Assembly: GCA_023974075.1 (NCBI GenBank)
Contig: CM043788.1
Coordinates: forward strand, 26,037,480 to 26,101,479
DNA length: 64,000 bases
Source of the DNA: Chaenocephalus aceratus
Taxonomy: Eukaryota > Chordata > Actinopteri > Perciformes > Channichthyidae
Direction: 5' to 3'
The position numbers and the translations under genes were made by a program. The notes below the pieces were generated by a model. The model worked only from the letters and a program-made list of their open reading frames with translations, did not search any database and had not been told where the DNA came from. Of the stretch, positions 13,927 to 26,136 are shown piece by piece (within the stretch, counting starts at the first letter, position 1; each line of letters starts with the position of its first letter).

Positions 13927-15368
13927 CAGGGTTGCCAACTTTGGGTTCCTGGCTGGAGTGAGATTTTGATATCATGGGTTTGATTACACATATGCGCACA
14001 AAATGACTGCTATCATGTCAGCAGCGGGACCTTAGCATATATACAGGATATATACAATATATACAAATACACAATATTGGACACAGACTATAAAGGGCAC
14101 ACAGTTTCATTCACTAATGAAAGTCAAACACATGTTTGTTTCCACTGTTTTATTGTGTGCCTGTCGTGATAAGCAATTAATTGACTTATCGTACGATAAA
14201 TAAAAATGAACTTGATAAATTTCCATTTACATGAGGATGTGACTAGCAGTTTGAAAGGATGTACTTGAATTATTATTATATATTATCATTATGTCAGTGG
14301 TCTAAAATGGTCATACAATAATTTCCGGAAAAATGTATCCAACAAAATGAATAATGTTAAATTAATTAATTATTAATTAATAATATTAATTGTAATAATG
14401 TATGTGTGGCCCGAGCGAGCGAGATAATATCGACATGAAACACACGCACACATCTACAGACTTACTCCAAACTGCCAAATATATTAATTAACACAGTCTC
14501 ACTCTCATATACTCTTTGACTCTATTTTGGCCTAGAACAATAAGCAGCAGACTTTTACTTTTCTATAATTTCTACTGGATCTTAGATCTGCGCAGAGCCA
14601 TATAATAGAAGAGTTACGACAACGGAATTCCAAAAACGGTTATCGTCACGTGGTTCATGTAGACGAGGATCGTTCCCCGGAAGTTCATGGCGGGCAATGT
14701 GAATGCATTGATAACAGGAGATAGAACTACGATTTTTGGTAATTATTAGTGAATAAAGGTTTTGATTTGCAATATTTATACAACAAATCGATATGTGTTT
14801 GTATTTACATCAATATGTTTTAAAAAATAAAATAGAATTTGCTAATATTAAGTGATGATATTAGGATTAGTGTGAACAACTAGTGTACATGTTACTAACA
14901 GTGCCTTGGTTAAAGAGCCTGTTGCGGTTTATTTATAGCTTTGAATTCTTTAAAACCAATATTATCTTCTTAAAATTGTATGGTAGTCATGAGCATCACT
15001 TTCTAATGTATATTGATATATTTAGAGGGAGGGGATCTAAAGTAATGCTTTAAAATGCAGATTAGATTAATTTCTACCACTTTCTTAAATTCATGGTAGT
15101 TTCAGTAATCCCCTGGTAATTGAGGACACAAGTTATCTAAATGACTAATGTCATCTTTATGGCTTTCAGAAAGGACAGGAGACCGACAGGTGACTATCAA
15201 AGGACTAGCAGCAGCAGCATGATGATGATGATGTTAAATGTGTTGTTTTAGGAACAACCATTGCAAATACATGGAATTCAATAAACATTGAATAGCATAT
15301 CATGCAGTTTGTCTGTGCCTTTTCCTCCGTGTTGTCCTGGTTTGCTGTGCTGCCTCCTAGTAGCCACC

Positions 15369-16215
15369 ATGGTTTGCTGTGCTGCCTGGGGATGCTCCAA
15401 TTACTCAGAGAAATGAGTACGAATGTACGGCATCCACACTGACACAGAGCGGAGGAAGCAGGAGCAATTTCACGACCAACAGCAAAAAAATATGTGATTT
15501 ATATACAAACACTGCATTTGCACTTTTTTCACAAAACGAAAACCACACCATTGGGAAAGCTTAATGTTTTGTTTAATACAAAAAAACAGGGAAAGGCTTG
15601 AAAAACACTGAGAGTTGAGACGCAGGGTGAGGGTCTCAGTGCAGGTATTCAGGCTCCATTGAATCCCCCTCTGGTTCTTGTGCTGAAAGAGGGAGTAACA
15701 GACAGGAGAAAGGGTTATACACACCTATATAGCACACCTATTGGATGGGAAATTGCCTTGGGGAGATAAGGTGTGGTCTCTGTTCCCAACTGAAGTTATG
15801 GAACTTTATTATTTGTGAGTTTAACAAAGTATGACAAATGGCATCAGTAACAGATGTGATATGAATTTCTATAAAGTTGTCTCACATTCTTGGTCATATT
15901 TTATATACAGTATGTAATGAGTATAACATGTCCAGTAAGTATAAAGTGTTTCCTAATACTGTATATTCAACCACTATGGAATATGTATGTGGGCAGACAA
16001 AACTGAGTTGTTCTGTGTGTGAAGTAACCTCAAGTCACTCGTTTGTCAAGACAAAAAAGGGCAAGACTAGGCTGAGAGCAGAGGCTATACCCACCATCTT
16101 CGTGCATCGCCCTGTGGTCAAAAAGAGAAGGGCCCCTGTATCTACAAAGCCTATAGCTCATGATCACAGCTATAGTGTGAAAGGTGACACAGGTATAATA
16201 AGTATGAACTCTTAG
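15369..16215 (+). pseudogene. THAP-domain transposase N-terminus, broken
   Basis: An ATG in a strong context (gccaccATGg, 15369) opens MVCCAAWGCSNYSEK, the C2 part of a THAP zinc finger, but a stop follows at 15414-15416. The frame beyond it continues as VRMYGIHTDTERRKQEQF. About 600 bp downstream, in the frame ending at 16215, RLRAEAIPTIFVHRP matches the conserved AVPTIF end of a THAP domain. The two pieces look like consecutive exons, or one exon split by decay. THAP domains bind DNA at transposon ends. No catalytic core was recognised after 16215. Confidence 0.6.
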
Positions 16216-17047
16216 TAACAAAAGTAATATTTCTTATTTTTAAGTGGTATAATATTTTAAATGTTCGAACATTTACAGTGCCATGTCTTCTACTTACATT
16301 AGTCTCAAAGATTGAAGGAAGAAGGGAAGGGATCACTGCCCTCCACCTGCCAGCACCCAGCCAGAGGAGCGCAAACAACAAAAACAAGCAAGGTGTCCCG
16401 TCATGTACCTGGAAGTTTGGGTTGGCAAAATGGAGTAAGAGAGGGACTTGAAAAACCTTGGTGGCTCTCTACTCATGTTGTTACAGTTGTCTTGGTTACA
16501 GCTCTCAAGTTTTTTTTGTGCCATTTCCACATCGTTAGAAAATATGAAAACATTGAAGTGAAATCAACCTCTTCTCTGGAGAACAAACTTTGATTTCTCT
16601 GTCTTGTGAGTTTGCAGTCTTGCAGTTTTGCTCCTCCACCTGTAACATCACTGCCCCTCCACCTGCCATACAGTAGGTTACTAACAAGATTACGTACTGT
16701 ATATAATACAGTGATAGAATACATGTTTAGTATGCTTACTTATATAAAACAGTAGTATTAAACTTACCTTGTGTTTTCACTCTCACTTAAAGGAGACCTA
16801 TCATGCTATATTTAAATGATATAGTGTATGACCATACCTATATAAGGTATATTTATACATTTTATTTTTCAAAATACCAAACAGATCATTTTTTAGACAT
16901 GCCTCGTTTCGCTCATTTTCGCTCTATTCCAAGCCCGTCTTTGAAAATTCTGAGCAGCAGCTGACCACGCCCCCCTGCAGAAGAGCAGGCATGAGCCGGC
17001 AAGAGTCACGTTACCATGCTTGCTGTGATTACGAGTGTCGAATAAAC

Positions 17048-17175
17048 ATGTCATCTCAGAGCAATGCATGTGTTCAAGCATACTATCAATTTGATCCAGA
17101 AACTGACCCTGAAGCAGCGGAGGTTTTGGTGGAGGTGCAAAAATCTCGGTTGCAGCAGGACGTTTCTGAATGGTT
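17048..17175 (+). pseudogene. Possible exon of a P2X7-ballast-like protein
   Basis: An ATG at 17048 opens MSSQSNACVQAYYQFDPETD and continues to the sequence RLQQDVSEW, after which a GT follows (gaatg/gttagc, about 17172). The pattern of an acidic FDPE segment followed by LQQDVSEW recalls the start of the zinc-binding intracellular P2RX7_C (ballast) domain, which is also found in transposon-linked fish proteins. This is recognition from memory and not an alignment. The cysteine-rich exon that should follow was not found. It lies on the strand opposite the THAP transposase. Confidence 0.35.
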
Positions 17176-17767
17176 AGCTGACAAGCTGTTGTCCCTATTT
17201 ATTTTACTCCGTTACGATGCTTGCTCCTTATTCCGTTCATATTTTGGCTAATTAGCAAGAATGCAATGTGTACAGTTTGTAACGCAAAAACAGCGATATA
17301 TATATATATATATATATTTATAAAGGGAGACATTCATATTTTCAGCATATATACAATGGCCTCATTGCGTTTAATAGTTTACAGTCCTTTTCTTCCAACA
17401 TCCTGCAACAACCGTTGGAAAGTTGAATAACTTAGGATGATAAAAGTATAACTCCAACAACACCTCAGTTGTTAGCAATGTGTGTAGTTTCATGTGTTTT
17501 TAAAAGCTCAGTTATTGACTTATTTGTGCAAATTGCGCCACGACGTCATTGTACTATTATATACTACACAGCAATGGCATAACACACCCATGTGTACGAC
17601 AAAAAGGTCCACACACACAACCTTATGCTTTTGAAATCAGAATATTCTTTACCCATCCAAACATGAATAATCACGACACATTTTGATATCAACTTGGAAC
17701 TTTATTGTCAAAATCAACGGTTAAAAAAACCCATACAAAAAAACTAAATGTGATTTGTGTGTAATTT

Positions 17768-18010
17768 GTGAGCTGGTGCTGGGGCTTCCTTGGACGCAGG
17801 ATCAGAGTGGTGATTCCAGCCTGCGTTGTCCTCAGGATACGCAGGGAGTTTCCTGATCCGCGAAATGTCTATGTTGGGTTCAGACAGCAGCCAAATTGAA
17901 CCGTGTAGCATACCCGGCGATGACCTCCTCCCTGTCAGGTCGCTCATAATGGTGCAGGGTCCACAAAGACTTGGTCGAAGATGAGGTCCATCAAGTTGGC
18001 CACGTAGGGC
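17768..18010 (-). pseudogene. Kolobok-like transposase, C-terminal remnant
   Basis: On the minus strand from 18010 the reading is PYVANLMDLIFDQVFVDP; after a one-base shift it continues HYERPDREEVIAGYATRF, then stops. I remember similar PYV-NL-DL-F and REEVIA strings from THAP-type transposases of fish. The gene runs in the same direction as the THAP exon about 0.9 kb upstream, consistent with one spliced, decayed transposase gene. Intervening catalytic exons were not recognised. Confidence 0.5.
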
Positions 18011-18893
18011 TGTGCAATGGTAAAAAAAGCACAACAAAAAATGTGGTTTAGATTAGTATATGCATGTAAAAAACTGAAACTTCTTAGCAAAGCTCTCTAT
18101 TTAGCAAAGCTCTTTGCTTAGCCTTTTCCAATCTGAGTTAGTTTTGAACCGTAACGTGCATGCTGTGTTTCTGACTCAATACAGATGATGTGTTGGAGAG
18201 GGGCTGAGCTCAGTAGACTTACTGTAATGAGTGCTAGCCACTAATTAGCCTGTTGCTAGAGGTAAGGCCTTGTCAACAACAACAGACCGACGGGGCTTTA
18301 GCTCAGTTTTACTCGTGGTGTGTGTCCCCCCTCGCATACATACAGTGTTGTATCCTAACACACCCCCATTTATATTCATGTGCGCAAACAAGTAAACACA
18401 CAAAAGCTTTTACATATAACGCTGCAAAACACGGCATGTCTCATTAGCGTAGCTTAGCTTACAGATCGATGATATCTGATCGTTCTTACAGACTACAATC
18501 ACAAAAGCGTTTACATATAACGCTGGCAAAAACGGCACTTGCCTACAGAAGATTACGTTTGTTATTATAAATTACTCAATATGATTGTAGAGGATACAAA
18601 ATACTAATAAATAGTAGAATAAATACTTGTGTTATCGCCTAGGGCGTGGCTGTACAGCCTTCACACAGATCGCCATTACGGCAGTATGTCTGAACATGTT
18701 AGCAAATGCCTGATAATTCAAATGACAAAGCAAAGACTGCGGAGCGTACAAAATAAAATGCTACAAAAATATATAAACACCTAACCGATTACTATTTGGG
18801 TTTGAGGCGACATTGATGCGGCGAAGCTACATGCTACATGCTACAAGCTAGAGATAGCTTTATCAGGAAAAACACCGCTAAATAAAAACTTAC

Positions 18894-19190
18894 TGCTTCA
18901 AAATTGGATGTGTCCTCACTGGCCTGGTCCCGGATGGTTGGTATTGATCCCGGGTTTAGCATTAGTTTGGAGGCATATCCGTGTTGGACTTGAGAGAAGT
19001 TAATAAACATGTCCGTGGTAAAATGTTTGGAACACACAAACAGAAATCTTCCGTGGTCTTCTGGCACATGTCCCTTGTAAATGAAGTCTAGCCACAGATT
19101 TATTTCTTTTTCCACTGATGGCATTGCATGCAGTCCCCTGTCCCGAGTCTTGCAGCCAACAACAGCACAACGTTTAACTGGCTTAGACAT
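18894..19190 (-). pseudogene. THAP-domain exon of the Kolobok-like transposase
   Basis: Ninety-nine codons from MSKPVKRCAVVGCKTRDRG. THAP landmarks are in order: C-x4-C (residues 8 and 13), a conserved W (33), the C-x3-H pair VCSKHF (53-57), and the closing GSIPTI motif (81-86). The open frame ends exactly at a consensus donor GTAAGT (minus strand 18893-18888), in phase 0, so this is a real first exon. The exon itself is intact; the rest of the gene (17768-18010) is frameshifted. Confidence 0.75.
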
Positions 19191-21046
19191 CCTGGCAAGA
19201 GCAGGCAAAAACACAGATGTGACTGGGGTGTTGATTATTTAGCCTGCCGATGCGAATGAGGGGTTTGGCAATGCACGTGGCCGTGGCTCATTCCCCTGAT
19301 AGGTGGAGAGTTGACCAATAAGCGGAGCACTTCTTTGTGACGTAGAAAAGTATTGGAATGTGGATCCGTTTTTTTCAGATCCGTTGCAGCCCCTTTTTTA
19401 GAGATTTGGCGAAGGAGGAAAATAGAGAGGGTTGTGTTTTCTGACACTTGGTGAGTTCCCTGGAACACCGGGGACACATATTCATGTATAAAAGACGTAC
19501 AAAGGTGCATTTTGCATGATAGGTCCCCTTTAAGTCCCTTTGCCATCAATCCAAAATCAGCTGAGCTGCAACATTATACAGACAGGTAATAATCAACATA
19601 ATCACAAGGACACAATATGGCTCTGCTAAAAACACTCACTCTTACACGCACCAAAGTTATATTTATCTAATATTTAACTCCCTCCACCCCTGCATACAAT
19701 CCCGTTTAGAAGCCCCTCTTCTCTAATTCAACATGTTGGACGAAATGACATTAAGAGAACGGAATTTACAATTAAAAGGCTGTTCAACGTGTGTTGCTCA
19801 CTGGATCGGTATCCTAGCTTAATCTGTTATCTGTAAACGTTCCCTAAATCTACTAATTTAGGGATAATCCACTGACATCCTTTAATACACATGTTAATTT
19901 GAATCAGATGTACTGATAATATCCGCAATATAAATCTTTAAACTTCTTCTTACCTTTAAAAGTCCGTCACGAACGGTCTATTATGCTGCAACTCCACAGC
20001 TCTGCCAGCCTTGGCGCTAACTTCCGGGGAACGATTGAGAGGCTCCACGATCCGCCATTGCTGTAAAAAAGTGGTCCATTGGAGTGAACGGAGATGTCGT
20101 AACTCTTCTATTATACGGCTCTGCATCTGCGCATGCGCAATACGGGTCGGCAGTTGCGGCTCCAGAGTATTTTTGTTGGGTAATCTATGGTAGGGCTAAC
20201 CTATACAGTGGTGGGGCTCAAGTCAGTATTTGCAATGTAATTACATACACGCTCCCCTTGACAGTGAAACGCCACGCGTGAGGTACATTATTTCCCTGTC
20301 TCAATCCTAATTGAACTGTATGAAATAAAATGGCACATTTGTCTTGTAGTAAATAAAAAGGGCGACCTGGAGCCAAACCTGCAATTTCCCCACGGGTGAA
20401 AGAGCTGACATGCTGAAAACCCAACCCCTGCAGGGGGGTCTGAGGTGATTCTCCCCCTGGAGATTTTTTTAAATACTAACATAAAATACACATTTTGGTA
20501 CTCTCTTGAGAAGAAAAATAAATAAATCTATTACTCCACGACATATTTACAAAATGAATGCCATTTTAGTTTTTTGTTACTTTGTTCTGAAAGCTGAACC
20601 TGCTGCTCCTCACAGAGAGAAGAGGGAAGAGGCTGTGAATTACTTTACATGGTGGATAAGGGTGGATAGTCCACATTGTTCTGTGTGCCAAAATGAAAGA
20701 CAGCCCACACACCTATCAATCATCACACCGTGGGGTCTTTATTTTTGATATAAATCAACACGTAATGTTGTATCGATGTATATAGAGATGTACTACAGCA
20801 AAAGTATTCTCCGTCCGGACTTCCTGCAACAACACCACGCCGTTATCTTGATTCTGATTGGCCAGAAGACATTATCAAAGATGTTCTATTGAGAAGACGA
20901 TCACTACGTGACAAAAGTTTTCAAAACCGTTTCTAGTCTTCGGTATTCTTGTTTTTGGCGTGAGAATAGTTTGGGCAGCGTGAGAGCGTGAGATTGAGAG
21001 TGAAAGCGTGTGTCACACGCCAGATGTGTGAGAGTTTGCAACCCTG

Positions 21047-21145
21047 AGATGAGACAGATGGACTTTGAATTGGAATAGATACAAAAATAATCATCCTCCC
21101 ACTCCGAGTGAAATTATATATTTTGGGCTTTTTTGCTTCTGCCAT
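21047..21145 (-). pseudogene. hAT-A transposase, N-terminus and first half of BED finger
   Basis: On the minus strand an ATG at 21145 begins MAEAKKPKIYNFTR. After a frame slip the sequence reads HSEWEDDYFCIYSNSKSICL and stops at the insertion point of hAT-B. A WEDDYF segment followed by C-x2-C is how BED fingers of this transposase class begin. The second half of the finger is at 13926-13579. The duplicated target bases (CTCATCT) encode part of the C-L-I-C knuckle. Confidence 0.7.
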
Positions 21146-21429
21146 AATTGCGGTCTTGTATGTGTGCGGACTGTCACTCCTGTTGACGGTTGACACGGAC
21201 AACCTCAGCGAAATAGTGCCCACTGCCCACCAGCCACGCCCTGACACATGGGGTCACGCCGCCCAATCACAAAGCTTTGATGCGTTCAAGTGCATTATTC
21301 TAGCACAGGAAGATTATGTTATAGGACATTAACGATAAAACAGAATATTGTTGTTCTATTTTTAGAGATATCTCGCGATCGACTGGGAATCTCCCCGCGA
21401 TCGACCGATCGACTGGTTGGGCACCCCTG

Positions 21430-23310
21430 CCTAAACACAACTGACACAATAATACCCAGAAAATGTAGCATTGTTTTTTTATCTACCTTTTGTTTTGCTG
21501 CGAGTTCAAAAAATGCACTCCAGTAATGCAGTCATTTTTGTTCTGTTCTATTTGATCATGTTTTCTTGTGTGTGGTATAATGGACTAAGCTAAAACTGCA
21601 TTGCATTGTGCAGAATGACAGAATGATGCTTGAATCTGTGATAATGAATTTAGCCAAGGGAGTTGTCTTACCAAAGGGCCACATTTATTTAGTATTAAGA
21701 AGATATTAAGTTATGCATATTACATGCTATACATATGAATACATCAAACTATACTTGTGTCCAGGCGACATCTTGTGAGAAACACTGTGCTCACGTTCGT
21801 ATGAGATATAGCAGAATATACATAGCGGTATGACGTAAATAAAAAGCTAGAGAGGCACAGTAAAGCAAGTTTTAAATAGTGTAATGTAACTTAAGCTTTA
21901 CTTTATTAATATGAAGCTTTTTTATTGGTCACAATACAAAAGGAATAAAAGGAGGTGAGCCTTTTAGCCTTGACATTTATATCTGATCATTTTCTGCTCA
22001 CTACTCTATGCTTTGTGCTCAAATCCTTAAAATGTGTGTAATATCAATATCTGACCTGAAGGCCGTTGAAAGGTCCTGGACACATGTTCTATTTCTTAAA
22101 CCCCCTTTAACGGGGAGAAACCCGTCAAGTGCATCAGGAAAGATTGCAAGTGAAGAAAAAGGCACCACTTAATGTCGTGGAACGTTTAACTTCCAAGGGA
22201 GAGAATTTGCTGAAGGAAAATAATTGTCCTCAAAAGGCTGAGAAACACGTTAAGTTCGACCTTTTGGTGACATAACCTCTCACCCAGGGTCTTTATTCAT
22301 TATGGGGAAGATTGTGACTTTCTGGGTGAAATATTATCAGTAAAGCACCTCCCTCGGGACTCTCAAAGGTTTGCTCAGCTATGATTTCTCCTTTGTTTTG
22401 GATTAGCTCGTCCTCCCTCTGGTGTCTTGTGAATGGATGCTTAACCTTTTACTGAGGTTTTAAACAAAAAACTCAAAATATTGTTCACATCTTGAAATTT
22501 TGAAAGTCTGGTATTTTAAGGCTCACTCACTCAGTAATAAAAAAGAATCATACAAAATATAACAAATATCTAAATGTTATCAACACCCAGCTAAACAACC
22601 TCAAAGGTTGCCGTTTCAGTAAACAATTCACCAGTGTTTCCATTTCTCTTGTTGTTATATTATGCAAGCCCACTGGCATCATTTTGGGTTACTTACCTTG
22701 TTTCTTATTCACTTGCTTTTTGTGTTTCCTTGGATTTAGACCAAACTTTCCTCCTTTTCTGTTTTCACAACTTCCACATATAGTTAAAAAATTCGATAAA
22801 CTACAATATTGAGAAACAGATATTTATTATTTTCCCACAGAACTCTTAGGTTGACACCTGTCAGGCTGTTCTCAGTGCTGCTGGGGAGCAACATGCCATG
22901 CAGTGTGTTGGATGGTAGAAGATGCAGATTTATACATGTGTAATACAGCTTTAGTAACACATTGTGGTGAGACTTTCCTGACTATTCGGTGCTAAAACAT
23001 TCACTTCCTAGAAGTGAATGTCATTTGCAGTTTCTTAACAAAGCTAATTCCCCAAAGTTGTTTCAATGCTGATAGAACTACAGCAGATAAGACACTGATT
23101 GCTTTCCTGTATTGAAGCTGGTGGATTTAATCACTAAAGTGACTTCATATTTATCTGTCATGTCAATTATAAATCATGGGGGGATGACTTTTGTCATTGA
23201 AGCCCACATGTTTTACTATCTGTTAATAGTACATAGAAAAGCCATTTAAAAAAAAAAGAAAGTCTAGTAAAAGAGGATAGAATTGGACAATAGTCAACAA
23301 CACAACTCAG
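21430..23310. other. Non-coding stretch, nothing recognised
   Basis: Plain AT-rich sequence between the nested transposon cluster and a LINE tail. No coding frame, TIR pair or RNA gene seen. Confidence 0.45.
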
Positions 23311-23500
23311 TTAAGATAAGAGGTACTTTATTTATCCCAAATTGGGAAATGTTTGCGTTGCAGCAGTATACAAAACAAGGCATTGCACATTACTAGAAAT
23401 TGAAGATTAGAAATAATCAATACTAGAATTTAAGCATCTCAAAATAGAATTAAAGCAGCATTAAAATAGCATAGAAAATATCAAAGGGTTGTGAAATGTA
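23311..23500 (-). repeat. LINE 3'-end fragment
   Basis: The complement reads AATTTGGGATAAATAAAGTA near 23325-23345, the typical terminal text of fish LINE 3' ends ('fails to match, TTTATTGATCC' type). No reverse-transcriptase remnant follows upstream, so only a short 3' end was copied. The family is unassigned; the upstream boundary is approximate. Confidence 0.5.
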
Positions 23501-25354
23501 TCGATCGAGAGGTTTTCGGTGCAGGTCTTGCTTGTTATTTTGGAGCCATGCCTCTGTTTCTCCTCAGGTGATGTGTTTGTGTAGAGCTGCTGGTCAGCTG
23601 AGTGGAGCTGACTGAGGGCCTCCGAGCTGCTCATAGTGGGAATACACTTTCATATCATATCAAGGATTCAGAGATGATTTGCCTTGCAATGAAAAACAGG
23701 AGAGCATCAATGTGAATGTGATGTTTAAAATGAGAGAGGTTAGGTAAGACATAGATACGAGGAAAGACACCAACCAATTTTCTTACCAAGGCAACAGAAT
23801 ATCAGATAGTAGTAGTATTACTTCCCCACAAGAAACACATCATTTACACTCTTAGCGCTGACTTTGAAGAGCAGAACTGCTGAGAGGCGGACAGACCATT
23901 ATGACAGGGGGTGTTAAGATGGGTGTCATTTCTTCTTTTCTTGCAATATTATTCAGATTTAGACTTGATAATTAAAACTTTTATAACACTTCTTTAACAA
24001 GTCATGCTGACAAACATCACAGTCCTATTAACGGGGGCAGAAGTAGATTGTAGCATTTCCTAGTGGAGGCAGGACAACATGGTGTTCTATATTTTTATTT
24101 AGTGGTTCATTTGATAAACCTCAAGTGGGATCCGGAGTCTGAAAACAAATTGACCTGTTCATGATTTACAATTTTAACTCCAAGAACAAGTTGCACTAAA
24201 TATGGTTTGTCAGGTTAAAATCCCTTATATGCTAGCTCTCTGCTCCTTTAATAGTTATATCTTGATGTATTATTGATTAATTATTGATACTCTTATTCCC
24301 AAAATGTTAGAAGAAAATAAAACACAACAAAGCACACACTGGACATTCAACAAAAACAAAACAAACCTTAGATCCTAAAATCCAAAACCAAATCCCCACA
24401 ATTCCAAAATACAAAACAACTTTCTTTTGCCCTTTTTCTTTTTATGCTAAATCTCCTCCTTGTCATTGTACAGTCTGCCTTGTACAGTCCGTGTTGCCCC
24501 TCGGCTGTGTTCGCTGTGCTGCTGTGCAGGGTTTGCTGGGGTTTGCCACTGAATGTCTAAGATGTATCATCTCTTGGTCCAACTATCAATTCGTCTTTGT
24601 TTTACCTTTTACTGATTAAGGACAAGATCTCAGAATAACTGTGTGCTCTCATAAACTAGTCTGTGCCCAGGTTAACTTTTTAATCTTAAACACATTCGTT
24701 TTATTGAATATGAATAATGTCACAACAACAAAACATGATGTTGTTTGGGTCCAAGGAGGCTCTGCATGTGATCTTTACAGCACCCCTTTGGCCACCACCA
24801 AGTGAAGTGAAGTGAAGTGTTTTGTAGCCAACCCGGAGCCGGTTTGCTGGAGCAAAGGATTGAGATATTGTGCAGATTCAGCCATTTGGAATACAAAAAA
24901 ATGGTGCATCTTCACATTTGATCTTACTACTTTTGTTTACTACAAATCCTATACAAGGGCGTTCATCAAGGAATCCTATTGGGTCTTCTTATGATTTAAA
25001 CACCTTGTAATAATTAAATATAATCAAAGGCTTGATAATGATAACTAAGAATATCCTCATTTAACATTATCTATTGATCAAGTTTGCCACAAGTATTGCC
25101 AGGCTACAGCATAATGTCAACACGTTTGTTTTTCCTGAGACTTTCTCAGACTACACTAGTAAATATTATGCGGTGGGAAAAAAAGATTTTCTAAGATCAC
25201 TGCTGTACTTACTGTTTTTTATTTGATTTGATTTCTTAAGTATCTCAAGCATCATAATTGCCTGGCAACACTGAACGGTCGCAAATTATGATGAATGAGT
25301 AATTTTCAACAATGGCTATAGATTAATGAATGATTAATCCCTAATTTAAATGTA
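23501..25354. other. Non-coding stretch, nothing recognised
   Basis: Short meaningless open frames only. A brief tandem of AAGTG units occurs around 24802-24820. No feature supported. Confidence 0.4.
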
Positions 25355-25358
25355 TTAA

Positions 25359-25797
25359 AGATCTCCTATCATGCTATTTTTATCAGATATATAAAAAAAT
25401 ATAGCTCAAATGCTGCTTTTCTTGCGGGTTTAATACAAGGTGAGTTCCTTTTGTTATTTCCTGCTTTTGTACACATACTCTCTCCAGTACAGGTTAGCTC
25501 TGAGTGTTAGCAATGCTTGCTAATGTAACCAAAGACCATATTACGTCCAAAACACGTCGCGCATTGTTTAGTGACGTTTCTGATAGGGCCATGGGTGTGA
25601 AGCCAGCCCACATTTCCGATATTACGTCATATCGGACGCAAATCTGGATCAGCTCCATTGTACCCCCTTTTTTAGAGATGTGGGTATGGAGGAAAAGAGA
25701 GAGGGTTTTATTTTCTAACACTCTGTGAGTTCCCTGGCACACCGGGGACACATATTTATGTATAAAATACATCAAAAAGTGCATTTTGCATGATAGG
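25359..25797. mobile_element. Short Kolobok-like MITE, right end eroded
   Basis: It starts after TTAA (25355-25358) with a TIR-like CTCCTATCATGC. It ends near 25797 in GCATTTTGCATGATAGG, the same right end as the 16791-19529 element. The last about 140 bp (cacaccggggacacatatt, then the TGCATTTTGCATGATAGG end) are collinear with 19440-19524, so it is a deletion derivative of that family. The final CCCCTTTAA is missing. Confidence 0.7.
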
Positions 25798-26136
25798 ACA
25801 ATATGCATGTACAACAAACACAATAATCTGAAAATAATATGACTAAGATCCAAGGATTTTAGAAAAGGTAAAAAGGGAAAGAAACATTTTTAGTGTTTAA
25901 TGTTAAGAGTATGTCTTTTTTCTAGTCGTGTTTTTTTCCAAATAAAAAAAAGGCGTATCTGGTGCTCCACAGCCAGCGTTTTGAGAAAACATGTCGCATG
26001 TGAACATGGACGAGGACAGATATCAGTGGGGGGGTGTGATCTGTGGTCATTGGATCAGCGGGAATGTGCAGGAAGTGTGGTGAGAGCCTCCACAACATAG
26101 GATGCTGGATTGGATCCCAGCTTGCAGCCTTTTCCA

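Larger units (their letters stand above)
16791..19529 (-). mobile_element. Kolobok-like TTAA transposon, innermost level of the nest
   Basis: Perfect TTAA duplications (16787-16790 and 19530-19533) flank 16-bp inverted repeats, AGGAGACCTATCATGC on the left and its complement with one mismatch on the right. The minus strand encodes a THAP exon (19190-18894) and a transposase C-terminal piece (18010-17768). TTAA targets plus a THAP domain are the known signature of Kolobok elements. A shortened relative with the same ends lies at 25359-25797. Confidence 0.8.
14586..20132 (+). mobile_element. P-element-like THAP transposon, inserted in hAT-B
   Basis: Inverted ends share AGAGCC(A/G)TATAATAG and AAGAGTTACGAC (left about 14594-14620, right about 20096-20122). 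A subterminal block, GATCGTTCCCCGGAAGTT-like, is also mirrored (about 14670 and 20025). The 8-mer ATCTGCGC flanks both sides (14586-14593 and 20125-20132), with a 2-bp offset on the right, which suits the 8-bp duplication of P elements. It encodes a broken THAP-domain protein on the + strand. Assignment to the P superfamily is inference from the THAP domain and the 8-bp repeat. Confidence 0.6.
13927..21046. mobile_element. hAT-like transposon B, inserted in hAT-A
   Basis: The termini CAGGGTTGCCAACT (13927) and AGTTTGCAACCCTG (ending 21046) are inverted repeats. The flanks are agatgag on both sides (13920-13926 and 21047-21053), a 7-bp match of what was probably an 8-bp duplication. Joining across the insertion restores codons of the hAT-A BED finger, which confirms the boundaries independently. 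A rearranged copy of its right-hand part lies at 36195-37480. No transposase of its own was recognised. Confidence 0.8.
12867..21429 (-). mobile_element. hAT transposon A, outermost shell of a four-level nest
   Basis: The left end CAGGGGTGCAACC (12867) matches the right end GGTTGGGCACCCCTG (ending 21429) as terminal inverted repeats. Inside, on the minus strand, lie the start and BED zinc finger of a hAT-type transposase (21145-21047, continuing at 13926-13579). The 8-bp flanks (ctctaact and cctaaaca) agree at only about half their positions, so the target-site duplication has decayed. Most of the catalytic part is missing. The element is interrupted by hAT-B at 13927-21046. Confidence 0.75.
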
